Shown in pieces: positions 34,847 through 42,479 of a stretch of 43,018 nt of DNA. Each line of letters begins with the position of its first letter. Within the stretch, counting starts at the first letter, position 1. Below the pieces are notes generated by a model that was given only the letters and a program-made list of their open reading frames with translations, was not told the origin of the DNA and ran no database searches. Origin of the DNA: JAEUMD01 sp050250815 (GTDB taxonomy: Bacteria > Pseudomonadota > Alphaproteobacteria > Rhizobiales > Hyphomicrobiaceae); the NCBI GenBank assembly GCA_050250815.1, contig JBFWNY010000031.1, positions 1 to 43,018 of the forward strand. The letters are read 5' to 3'. Both the position numbers and the translations under genes were made by a program.

Positions 34847-36529
34847 CTATTGAGCGGCATCTCGCGGCACTCTGGGTGCCTGTTTGGGAGCCGTTTCCGA
34901 CCATCCCCTCTCCTTTGAGAGAAGGTGCATCGCTCTTTCTGCGAACGCGGCAATAGTGAGCAGGGGGTTTGCGCCCAAAGAACCCGGCATGACGGACCCA
35001 TCCATCACATAAAGACCGGGGATCGGTTCGCGCCGGGCGCTGGAATTGGCCCGTGCATCGTAGACGCGCCCGCGATCATCGACCACGCCATCGCCCGCGT
35101 CCCGCCCGATGCGGCAACCGCCCAGCGGGTGCACCGTGATGCGCTTGCGGCCCATCCAGAAGCTCGCCAGCGGGTTGGACACATACTCCGCACCCAGCCG
35201 TTCAGCGGCCCGCTCAAGGATCTCCCGCGCCCGCGCGAACACTGGCTCATCGCCGACGCCCGGCCAGGATACGGCTGCCGTGTCGCGGTCGAGAGTGACA
35301 CGACCACCCGCCGTGTCATGCCCCATGATGTAGAGGGTCTGCGCACGCGCCCTTTCGCCACCGAATGGCCCGGCACGCAGCATGCGCCAGACGCGCCCGA
35401 GCCGCAGCCTGAACAGCTGTGGAATGGGAGCGAGCGCGGCGATCACGAAGGCCATCATGCCGCCCTGAAGCAGCATCGGCGGCGCGTCCCCCTCGGCGGG
35501 AAAGCGGATCATGCCCGTGGTGTTTGCTCCCGGAGGCGCCGCATCCTGCCGTCGCGGCGGATGGCCCAAGGCCACGGCGCGCACATCATGCGGAAGCAAA
35601 GACATGAACGCGAGATCATCACCATTGGCCGAAAAGCCCTCGCCGACGCGGTGCGACACCGGCAACCCTGCTTCGCGCGAGCGCAGCAGGATTTCCGGTG
35701 AGCCGAGTGCGCCGGCCGCCAGGATCACCAGGGGCGCGGTTACGGTACGCTCGCCACCATCGACCAGACGCCCCTTCTCATCGATTGGCTGAACCAGGAC
35801 TTCGAGGCCATCGACCGTGCCGACAACCTGGCGCACGCGCGTGCGCTGAAAGATGTGCGCGCCATGATCGACGGCATCGGGAAGGTAAGTGAGTGCCACG
35901 CTGGTCTTGGCGCCGATGTTGCAGCCGTACCAGCAGTCGCCACACCGGCGGCAGGCATACTGCATCACGCCGGCCGCATTGACCCGCGCGCGGAATGCAA
36001 TCGCGCACGGCACCGGCTCGGCCTTGGCGCCTACCGCCTCGGCAAGCGTTGCGAGCGCCTTGAAGTTGTCGTCGCCGGCCACATCGGGATCGCACGAGAC
36101 GCCGAGCATGGCCTCGGCCCGCTCGTAGCCGCCGATAAACGCAGGATCGTCGACCAGTTCAACCGGCCATCCGCGCGATTTCAGCTCCGCGAGATCGGGC
36201 CGCATCGCCACCGCCGCGTTGACGAGCGAGCCGCCGCCGACGCCGCGCCCGACCATCACATGCAGATCCTCGCCCGCGCGAAAGTGAAACAGCGACAGCC
36301 GCGAGCCGAGCCTGATCCAGCCATCACGGTATTCGACCTCGGAGAGCAGCTCACCAAGCCGTGAAGGGAAGTCGCCGGCACGGAAGGCACGCCCCTGCTC
36401 CAACACGCAGACGCGCTGTCCAGCACGCGCCAGATGGCTGGCGGCGACCGCGCCGCCGTAGCCCGAGCCCACGACAATGGCGTCGTAGCGGCGCTCCAGG
36501 GCGTTGGCGTCCTTGAGATCGAGGGACAA
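34847..36529 (-). CDS. GMC-type FAD oxidoreductase (cholesterol-oxidase-like)
   Basis: 560 residues from TTG 36529 (GGGAG upstream). The start is uncertain: the frame is open to ATG 36670 but the extra 47 residues look untranslated. The FAD-binding motif GSGYGG is at 21-26 after YDAIVV. GRGVGGGSLVNAAV (94-107) is the second FAD contact. Cys193, Cys196, Cys199 and Cys203 form the CRRCGDCWYGC cluster, a conserved cysteine motif of this GMC subgroup. HPLGGC and GSVMPGSLGANP mark the catalytic C-terminal region. It oxidises an alcohol or sterol-like substrate; which one is unknown. It is divergent from the dioxygenase-like gene. Confidence 0.9.
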   Translation of the reverse strand: MSLDLKDANALERRYDAIVVGSGYGGAVAASHLARAGQRVCVLEQGRAFRAGDFPSRLGELLSEVEYRDGWIRLGSRLSLFHFRAGEDLHVMVGRGVGGGSLVNAAVAMRPDLAELKSRGWPVELVDDPAFIGGYERAEAMLGVSCDPDVAGDDNFKALATLAEAVGAKAEPVPCAIAFRARVNAAGVMQYACRRCGDCWYGCNIGAKTSVALTYLPDAVDHGAHIFQRTRVRQVVGTVDGLEVLVQPIDEKGRLVDGGERTVTAPLVILAAGALGSPEILLRSREAGLPVSHRVGEGFSANGDDLAFMSLLPHDVRAVALGHPPRRQDAAPPGANTTGMIRFPAEGDAPPMLLQGGMMAFVIAALAPIPQLFRLRLGRVWRMLRAGPFGGERARAQTLYIMGHDTAGGRVTLDRDTAAVSWPGVGDEPVFARAREILERAAERLGAEYVSNPLASFWMGRKRITVHPLGGCRIGRDAGDGVVDDRGRVYDARANSSARREPIPGLYVMDGSVMPGSLGANPLLTIAAFAERAMHLLSKERGWSETAPKQAPRVPRDAAQ

Positions 36530-36707
36530 CGGGTGCTCCCGCGCTTGAGACCGAGCGACATGTAGCACGCTCGGATATGTGATGTCGTGACGCCTGCGAG
36601 CCTCGCGCAAACTCCACCTGCGATGATCGGTGGCAGGTTCGAGGGCATATTTGCGCCAATGTTGGCGCATGCGCTACCCGTCGATCACCGAACACAGGAG
36701 CAAGACC

Positions 36708-37475
36708 ATGACGACGTCGCGCCGAAGCCTGCTTGGTGGACTGCTGGCAGCCATCGCCGGCCGCCCGCGTCCGGTGGCGGCCGAACAAGGCCCCACTCCA
36801 GAAAAGCCCATTGCCGCGGCGGACAACCCGCCTGGTAGTTGCGTGCTGTTTCCTCAGGCCGTCGAGGGCCCCTACTACTTCGACCCCAAGCTCGTGCGCG
36901 CCGACATTACGGAAGGCAAGCCGGGCCTGCGGCTCGATCTTGTGCTCAAGATCATCGACAAGGCGAGCTGCGCGCCGATGGGAAATGTGCGCATCGATGT
37001 CTGGCATTGCGATGCCGGTGGCGTCTACTCGGGCTATGCCGGCCAAGGCGACGATCGCGGCACATCGACCAAGGGGCAGCACTATCTGCGCGGCACGCAG
37101 ACGACCGACGCCAAGGGCATGGTGACGTTCAAAACGGTATATCCGGGCTGGTACCCGGGCCGCACGCCGCACATCCACATCAAGGCGCTTCTTGATGAGA
37201 AATCCGTGCTTACCGGGCAGATTTACTTCCCCGACGACATGAGTGCACGGGTCTACAAGGCGCACGCGCCCTATAACGCCCGCCCCTCGCCCGACCAGAC
37301 GAACGAAACGGACTTCCTGTTCCGCCAGGGCCAGAAGGAGGGCGGCGGCATCATACTCGCCATGGAGGAGGGCGCTGCCGGCGTGACCGGCACCCTGCTG
37401 ATCGCTGTCGATCGCTCGGGCGAAGCCGCACGACGCGCGCAGGGGTTCTGGCAGCGCATGTTCGGCGGAGGGTAA
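36708..37475 (+). CDS. Tat-exported intradiol ring-cleavage dioxygenase-like protein
   Basis: 255 residues from ATG 36708 (AGGAG upstream). The N terminus carries a Tat signal (TSRRSLLGGLLAAIAG, residues 3-18). The intradiol dioxygenase fold follows: WHCDAGGVYSGY (99-110, Tyr107) and PGWYPGRTPHIHIK (146-159, Tyr149, His155, His157). These are the four Fe(III) ligands of protocatechuate 3,4-dioxygenase. The chain is longer than PcaG/PcaH and has no partner subunit, so it belongs to the exported single-subunit group of uncertain substrate. It shares its upstream region with the GMC gene. Confidence 0.9.
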   Translation: MTTSRRSLLGGLLAAIAGRPRPVAAEQGPTPEKPIAAADNPPGSCVLFPQAVEGPYYFDPKLVRADITEGKPGLRLDLVLKIIDKASCAPMGNVRIDVWHCDAGGVYSGYAGQGDDRGTSTKGQHYLRGTQTTDAKGMVTFKTVYPGWYPGRTPHIHIKALLDEKSVLTGQIYFPDDMSARVYKAHAPYNARPSPDQTNETDFLFRQGQKEGGGIILAMEEGAAGVTGTLLIAVDRSGEAARRAQGFWQRMFGGG

Positions 37476-37496
37476 ACCGGGCCGCGTTTCGAATTC

Positions 37497-37913
37497 TTAT
37501 TGCGTCGTGGACTTGCGGCGCACGCGCCCCTCGAAACGGGCGACGTTGACGACCACGCGCTGGTGTGTCCCCTCGCCGATCAGCTCCGTTTCGTCCCGGC
37601 ACGTCACATTGAAGTGGATCGTTCGGCCTTCGACCTTGGTGACCTGCGCTGTGGCAGTAATCTTCATGCCCACGGGAGTTGCCGCGATGTGACTGACATC
37701 GAGGCGGATGCCCAGGCTCTGGTGGCCTTCAGGCAGCAGATGCTCGGCACAGGCCAGCGCGGCCGCCTCGATGACATTGATCATGACCGGCGTCGCCAGC
37801 ACCGGAATGACGCCGGAGCCCACCTTGGCCGCGGTATGCTCCGGCCCGACGGAGAGGCTAGAGGTGCCAGTCAGACCTGGGACAATATCGGCCAATGGTC
37901 CCAATGCAGCCAT
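37497..37913 (-). CDS. FlK-like (fluoroacetyl-CoA thioesterase type) hot-dog thioesterase
   Basis: 138 residues from ATG 37913, with GAGGAG 5 nt upstream. The hot-dog fold segments are visible: HTAAKVGSGVIPVLATPVM, NVIEAAALACAEHLLPEGHQ, LDVSHIAATPVGM and IGEGTHQRVVVN. ATPVM and HIAATPVGM are characteristic of the FlK-related group, whose members hydrolyse short acyl-CoA esters. The longer frame to 38042 has no similarity. It follows pccB by 88 bp on the same strand, so a role in propionyl-CoA-linked metabolism is plausible but unproven. Confidence 0.88.
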   Translation of the reverse strand: MAALGPLADIVPGLTGTSSLSVGPEHTAAKVGSGVIPVLATPVMINVIEAAALACAEHLLPEGHQSLGIRLDVSHIAATPVGMKITATAQVTKVEGRTIHFNVTCRDETELIGEGTHQRVVVNVARFEGRVRRKSTTQ

Positions 37914-38001
37914 GATGTCTCCTCGACAGCCTGGCGTCACAGTGCCCGGCCCGAGCGCACTCGTGCAATCAATGCGCTCGGCTTCGAATTGATAATGTTG
38001 T

Positions 38002-39534
38002 CTACAACGGGATGTTGTCGTGCTTCTTCCAGGGGTTCTCAACGGTCTTGTTGCGCAGCATGTTCAAGGCGCGGCAGACGCGCTGACGCGTCGTGCGCGG
38101 CAGGATCACCTCGTCGATGTAGCCGCGCTCGGCGGCCACGAACGGGTTGGCGAAGCGGCGCTGATACTCGTCCGAGCGCGCCTTGATCTTCTCGGGGTCC
38201 GACAGCTCCGAGCGATAGATGATCTCGGCTGCGCCCTTCGCACCCATCACCGCAATCTCGGCGGTCGGCCAGGCGTAATTGACGTCGCCACGGATATGCT
38301 TTGACGACATCACGTCATAGGCGCCGCCATAGGCCTTGCGGGTGATGACCGTGACCTTCGGCACGGTCGCCTCGGCGAAGGCGAACAGGAGCTTGGCGCC
38401 GTGCTTGATGAGGCCGCCGTATTCCTGCGCGGTGCCGGGCAGGAAGCCCGGTACGTCAACCAGCGTGACGATCGGTATCTCGAAGCAATCGCAGTAGCGG
38501 ACAAAGCGCGCCGCCTTACGCGAGGCGTCGCTATCGAGCACGCCTGCGAGCACCATCGGCTGGTTGGCTACGATGCCGACCGTGTGGCCCTCCATGCGGG
38601 CGAAGCCGACGACGATGTTCTTGGCGTAGGCTTCCTGGATCTCGAAGAAGTCGCCCTCGTCGACCATCTTATGGATCAGTTCCTTGATGTCGTAGGGCTT
38701 GTTGGGGTTGTCCGGGATCAGCGTGTCGAGCGAAGCCTCGACGCGGTCCGCTGAATCGTGGGTCGGCAGCACTGGCACGCCATCGAGATTGTTGGCCGGC
38801 AGGAAGTCCATCAGGCGGCGCATCTGCAGGAGCGCCTCGACGTCGTTCTCGTAGGCTTTGTCGGCGATCGACGATTTGGTGGTGTGGACCTTGGCGCCGC
38901 CCAGTTCTTCGGCGGTCACGGTCTCGTTGGTGACCGTCTTGACCACATCGGGACCGGTGACGAACATGTAGCTCGTGTCCTTCACCATGAAGATGAAGTC
39001 GGTCATGGCAGGCGAGTAGACGTCGCCGCCCGCGCACGGCCCCATGATGACGGAGATCTGAGGGATGACGCCCGAAGCCAGCACATTGCGCGTGAACACC
39101 TCGCCGTAGCCGCCCAGCGCATCGACGCCTTCCTGGATGCGCGCACCGCCGGCGTCGAACAGGCCGATGATGGGCGCCCTGTTCTTGAGCGCCATGTCCT
39201 GGATCTTGGTCATCTTCTTGGCGTGCGTCTCCGACAGCGAGCCGCCGAAGACGGTGAAGTCCTTGGCGAACACGTAGACGACGCGGCCATTGATGGTGCC
39301 CCAGCCGGTGACGACACCATCACCGGGAATCTTGGACTTTTCCATGCCGAAGTCGGTGCAGCGGTGTTCGACAAACATGTCGAACTCTTCGAAGGAGTTG
39401 TCGTCCATCAGCAGCTCGATGCGCTCGCGCGCGGTCAGCTTGCCGCGCTTGTGCTGCGCGTCGATACGGGGCTGGCCGCCACCGAGCCGCGCATCGCCAC
39501 GCCGCTTCTCGAGCTCCTCGATGACTTCCTTCAT
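38002..39534 (-). CDS. pccB: Propionyl-CoA carboxylase beta (carboxyltransferase) subunit
   Basis: 510 residues, the standard PccB length. It opens with MKEVIEELEKRRGDARLGGG and has HKRGKLTARERIELLMDDNS, GGARIQEGVDALGGYGEVF, the oxyanion-hole glycine pairs (GPCAGGDVYSPAMTDFIFM) and VDVPGFLPGTAQEYGG. The C terminus GNPFVAAERGYIDEVILPR-like stretch (NPFVAAERGYIDEVILP) is typical. It transfers the carboxyl group from PccA biotin to propionyl-CoA. ATG 39534 is the conserved start; the frame extends upstream without similarity. The thioesterase gene follows 88 bp downstream. Confidence 0.95.
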   Translation of the reverse strand: MKEVIEELEKRRGDARLGGGQPRIDAQHKRGKLTARERIELLMDDNSFEEFDMFVEHRCTDFGMEKSKIPGDGVVTGWGTINGRVVYVFAKDFTVFGGSLSETHAKKMTKIQDMALKNRAPIIGLFDAGGARIQEGVDALGGYGEVFTRNVLASGVIPQISVIMGPCAGGDVYSPAMTDFIFMVKDTSYMFVTGPDVVKTVTNETVTAEELGGAKVHTTKSSIADKAYENDVEALLQMRRLMDFLPANNLDGVPVLPTHDSADRVEASLDTLIPDNPNKPYDIKELIHKMVDEGDFFEIQEAYAKNIVVGFARMEGHTVGIVANQPMVLAGVLDSDASRKAARFVRYCDCFEIPIVTLVDVPGFLPGTAQEYGGLIKHGAKLLFAFAEATVPKVTVITRKAYGGAYDVMSSKHIRGDVNYAWPTAEIAVMGAKGAAEIIYRSELSDPEKIKARSDEYQRRFANPFVAAERGYIDEVILPRTTRQRVCRALNMLRNKTVENPWKKHDNIPL

Positions 39535-39652
39535 GAGCGACCACCTGACCGTTCTTCGTTGCAAAACAGCGTCAGATAGCATGGTCAGCGGTAGGCGCAA
39601 ACGGAACGAATGGCGGAACAGGCCACCGCAGGGGGCAAATCCGGCAGGCCGC

Positions 39653-39877
39653 TCAGTCGCCGCCGCCGCCACCCCCGCAATCGCCTCCCGCTCCGCCGCA
39701 GGAATCGCCGCCTCCGTCCCACGACCACGGGCCGCCGCCGGAGTCGCCATGATGCGGACTGTGGGAGGTTTGCGATCCGCGGCCACGCCTGCTGCCTAAA
39801 AGACCGGCATGCCTCAGGTTGAGCGCCACGCCCACGAAGAACAGGAGGAGGTACAGGAGGATGGTCTGGTTGCTCAT
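39653..39877 (-). CDS. Small membrane protein with Gly/Cys/Asp-rich tail (cluster gene 4)
   Basis: 74 residues from ATG 39877, with GGAG 6 nt upstream. One N-terminal membrane helix (TILLYLLLFFVGVAL, residues 5-19) is followed by a basic stretch and a C-terminal half of Gly, Asp, Ser and Cys that ends in GGDCGGGGGGD. Function unknown. It is the last gene of a four-gene minus-strand cluster starting at 40764. The tail resembles that of the gene at 40104-40397. Confidence 0.65.
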   Translation of the reverse strand: MSNQTILLYLLLFFVGVALNLRHAGLLGSRRGRGSQTSHSPHHGDSGGGPWSWDGGGDSCGGAGGDCGGGGGGD

Positions 39878-39903
39878 CTGGATCTCCGTTGTCTAAAGAT
39901 GCC

Positions 39904-40071
39904 TCAACCCCCAGCGCCGTCCCCACCAGCCGATCGCGCACCAGCTTCGCCACGATCTGCGGTGGGCGAGTCTTTGGTTTCGCGGCGGCGGTCGCGATCG
40001 CTCCCGTCGGCGTGCCCGAAGATCAGGGCCGCATCCAAAAGTCCGAGCAGAAGGTCCATCACGCCGCTCAT
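39904..40071 (-). CDS. Small hypothetical protein (cluster gene 3)
   Basis: 55 residues from ATG 40071, with GGAGG 5 nt upstream. A GTG at 40101, directly after the preceding stop, is also in frame. The N terminus is hydrophobic (MSGVMDLLLGLLDAALIFGH), probably a short membrane-associated helix. The rest is polar and charged (DRDRRRETKD) with an Ala/Gly-rich end (SAGGDGAGG). Its coding status rests on the ribosome site, the tight spacing and the hydrophobic start; it is the weakest member of the cluster. Confidence 0.5.
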   Translation of the reverse strand: MSGVMDLLLGLLDAALIFGHADGSDRDRRRETKDSPTADRGEAGARSAGGDGAGG

Positions 40072-40103
40072 CCGAGCCTCCGACGTTGAATGCAGTTTCA
40101 CTT

Positions 40104-40397
40104 TCAGTCGCCGCCGCCACCACCGCCGTCCCCGCCGCCAGCGTCACCGCCGCCGTCGGAGCCGTGGCCGCCGTCCTCACCATCGCCTTCGCGGCCTCGT
40201 CCACCGCCGTGCGTGCGGTGGAGCGATCCGGTATCGGCGCCCCCGCTCGCGTCGTTCGCCGGCTGCCACTGCTGTGTCCCGCGACGCGCGCGGCGTCTGC
40301 CACGCGGAGCGCCCAACACGTTCCAGAAAATCATGCCGATCACGAGGAGTGCGAAGGCGAGGAGTATGTAGGTAAGGAGCTGATCGGTGTCTGGCAT
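40104..40397 (-). CDS. Small membrane protein with long Gly/Asp-rich tail (cluster gene 2)
   Basis: 97 residues from ATG 40397, with GGGAG 8 nt upstream. One N-terminal membrane helix (LLTYILLAFALLVIGMIF) is followed by a basic stop-transfer segment (RGRRRARRG). From about residue 60 to the end the chain is Gly/Asp/Glu/His-rich and finishes GGGDGGGGGGD. The basic segment suggests a cytoplasmic tail. Function unknown. Confidence 0.65.
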   Translation of the reverse strand: MPDTDQLLTYILLAFALLVIGMIFWNVLGAPRGRRRARRGTQQWQPANDASGGADTGSLHRTHGGGRGREGDGEDGGHGSDGGGDAGGGDGGGGGGD

Positions 40398-40419
40398 GCG
40401 CAAGGCTCCCGGCCGACAG

Positions 40420-40764
40420 TCACGATGTCGGAGTCTGCGAGCGGCTGCGCTTCCAGGCTAGGCCTGCGCGGATGCCAAGACCGATGACGAGCAAAGACAT
40501 CACCAGCATCGGCACACCGAAGTACGGCATGCTCCTGTCGAGCGCATCTGATGACAGATAGCCGAGCCCTACTGCGATCTCGATCACGGACATGACATCG
40601 AGGATGGTGAGAAAGCCAAGGCCAATGATCATCAGCAGCTTCTGCTTTCCCCACATGTACGCGGAGAACGGCGTACTCGGCTTTCGAGCCTCGTACAAAT
40701 TTGTGACGATGGTCAGCGTCAAGATGACGACGATGACGGCCTTGAACAGCAATCCATAGTCCAT
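40420..40764 (-). CDS. Multi-pass membrane protein (cluster gene 1)
   Basis: 114 residues from ATG 40764, with GGAG about 9 nt upstream. Three hydrophobic segments occur at about 6-22, 43-65 and 83-104, separated by KPSTPFSAYMWGKQK and SSDALDRSMPYF. I do not recognise a family. It is the first gene of the small cluster; the next gene begins 22 bp after its stop. Confidence 0.7.
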   Translation of the reverse strand: MDYGLLFKAVIVVILTLTIVTNLYEARKPSTPFSAYMWGKQKLLMIIGLGFLTILDVMSVIEIAVGLGYLSSDALDRSMPYFGVPMLVMSLLVIGLGIRAGLAWKRSRSQTPTS

Positions 40765-40937
40765 GGGCAGGCTCCGGGAGGACGCACTCCGCTCGAGTGC
40801 CGGCGAACCCTGCGCCTGTCCATCTGATGGCGCTGTTCCCTGCGGAACAAGGGATCGCCTCGACCTGAACCTATCGCGGTGTCAGCCGTTGCTGCCGGAG
40901 AAGCCGAGCAATCTCGAGTACGGCAGAAGAGGCAAGA

Positions 40938-41633
40938 TCAGACGGAGACCGCTTCGGGCTGCAGCCGGCGCATCAGCTCGGATGGCGCCAATTCGACGGT
41001 GCCCGAGCCTTCGGCATGACCGGGCGCCACGAGCCAGCCCTGGCCCGCCACCCACGGCAGCGTCTGCGTGACGAAACTTGCCAGTGGGATCTCAACCGAG
41101 ATCATCTCACGCCACGGCCCCTCGATACGCGCTTCGGCTTCTGCGCGCGTGGCCCAACACGGCAGCACGAGCTGCGTGTCGGAGCGTTGCGAGACCAACA
41201 GAGCCGGGCCGTTGGCGTCCTCGAGTGTCCACACGCCGCGACGCAGGCGGGCGCGCTGCAGGAATGTCTCCACACACTCCTGCCGCAGCCGAATTTCCAG
41301 ATCGAGCGCATCGATCTCCACCTCGATCGGATCAGCCGTCCAATCGAGCCCGACATGGCGCGAATAACTGGCAAGCCGCGGCAGCACGTCCGCGATCAGC
41401 GCGCCCAGTGTGATGGTCTTGACCCGGGGATTCTCGGTCAGCACATCGGCCCAGCGCAGCGCCTCGGCCTCGTTCGTCCAGAACAGTGTGACCTCGCGCT
41501 TCGGGTCGAGCGGCGAGGCAACGCGGGCGAGACCGTCCTCGCCGGAAACCGCGAAGACGTGCCGCTGGCTTGCCGCCCGGCGGACGAAGCGGTCCCGGTG
41601 AGCGAGCTCGGGAATGCGGAGGGCGTGCTGCAT
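40938..41633 (-). CDS. Tandem DUF2750-like protein
   Basis: 231 residues from ATG 41633. Two related halves are visible, about 24-112 and 125-205. Each has a Trp-containing strand with W-x-n-eAea (FWTNEAEALRWADVL; CWATRAEAEARIEGPW) followed by I/V-x-I/L-x2-F/L-i and a V-G/Q-x-x-W/L-l/d-w strand. This is the DUF2750 pattern. The function is unknown and it is predicted cytoplasmic. Its upstream region (41634-41699) is AT-rich and includes the palindrome TTAATgcggATTAA at 41690-41703, overlapping the ATP12 stop. Confidence 0.7.
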   Translation of the reverse strand: MQHALRIPELAHRDRFVRRAASQRHVFAVSGEDGLARVASPLDPKREVTLFWTNEAEALRWADVLTENPRVKTITLGALIADVLPRLASYSRHVGLDWTADPIEVEIDALDLEIRLRQECVETFLQRARLRRGVWTLEDANGPALLVSQRSDTQLVLPCWATRAEAEARIEGPWREMISVEIPLASFVTQTLPWVAGQGWLVAPGHAEGSGTVELAPSELMRRLQPEAVSV

Positions 41634-41699
41634 CGATCGACCCGTCTGAATCGGTCGCTGATGCTACGCTTACGAATCAAAACAATTTGTTAATGCGGA

Positions 41700-42479
41700 T
41701 TAACGCTGTTGCTTGGCCAGGAACACGAGGCGGCTCGCCGCCTGCATGTCCTGCCAGCGCCCCTCTCGACGCTCCATCGCCTCGGCGTCCTCTCCCCACT
41801 GGCTGATCTGCCAATCCTCGTCCACGTGGGCGGTTTTCCAGGCCGTGGCGGCATCAATGGCGCCATCGGCAGTGGCCAGCGCGATCAGTGCCGAGCCCGT
41901 CAGAGTCGTCATGACGTGGAGGCCGGTCAGACGGAACGCATCGGCATCCGCCAGATGCCGAGCGACCGAGGACAGCGCTTCGCCCGGCTGCACGATGGGC
42001 ATGATGCCCCGGCCGACGACGAAGCGGGCATCGAGACGCTGCTCGGCCCAAACGAGGATCGCATTCCACGCCTCGGCCTGCCGATCGACCAGCCCCTCGG
42101 GCTGCTCCGCGCGGTAACAGACGAGATCGCTGCCCGCGAAAGCAACGATATCCTGGGCAACCTCCGCAATGTTGGGCGCGACGCCGTCGATCGCAGTGTT
42201 GCACATGCGCGTAAGTGGCATCGTCTGCGGGTCTATGACATCGCCTTGCGCAGTCCATTCGGCGGCGACCGCGGCGGCAAGCTGCTCGTTGGGAAGAGCG
42301 AGCGGAGACTTGCCCGGGGTGCGTGCCGGGCGGCCATCGAGCGCCAGTACGAAGCCATCCGGAGCACGCTGGAAGCCTGCTTCGCGATAAAACCGCCGGG
42401 GCAGCGGCCGTGGGGCTTCGCGACCGGGACTGGGCGGCTTTGCGCCGTGGTCTTCCGTGCCATTGCCTGCAGCACTCAT
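41700..42479 (-). CDS. ATP12-type F1 ATP synthase assembly chaperone
   Basis: 259 residues. Family segments are RRFYREAGFQRAPDGFVLAL, the GRPARTPGKSPLALPNEQLA region, MPLTRMCNTAIDGV, DLVCYRAEQPEGLVDRQA and the C-terminal LTGSALIALATADGAIDAAT with the ISQWGEDAEA stretch. ATP12 protects the F1 alpha subunit during assembly in mitochondria; alphaproteobacterial homologues are assumed to do the same. The start ATG 42479 overlaps the HAD stop as ATGA, so the two are co-translated. The first 25 residues are a disordered Gly/Pro-rich extension. Confidence 0.93.
   Translation of the reverse strand: MSAAGNGTEDHGAKPPSPGREAPRPLPRRFYREAGFQRAPDGFVLALDGRPARTPGKSPLALPNEQLAAAVAAEWTAQGDVIDPQTMPLTRMCNTAIDGVAPNIAEVAQDIVAFAGSDLVCYRAEQPEGLVDRQAEAWNAILVWAEQRLDARFVVGRGIMPIVQPGEALSSVARHLADADAFRLTGLHVMTTLTGSALIALATADGAIDAATAWKTAHVDEDWQISQWGEDAEAMERREGRWQDMQAASRLVFLAKQQR

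Noticed and set aside
40835..40848. GTTCCctgcGGAAC palindrome between the small-membrane cluster and the DUF2750-like gene
   Set aside because: Short, GC-rich and without a second copy or a suitable promoter partner (no CGTT at the right spacing for a general stress promoter); likely chance.
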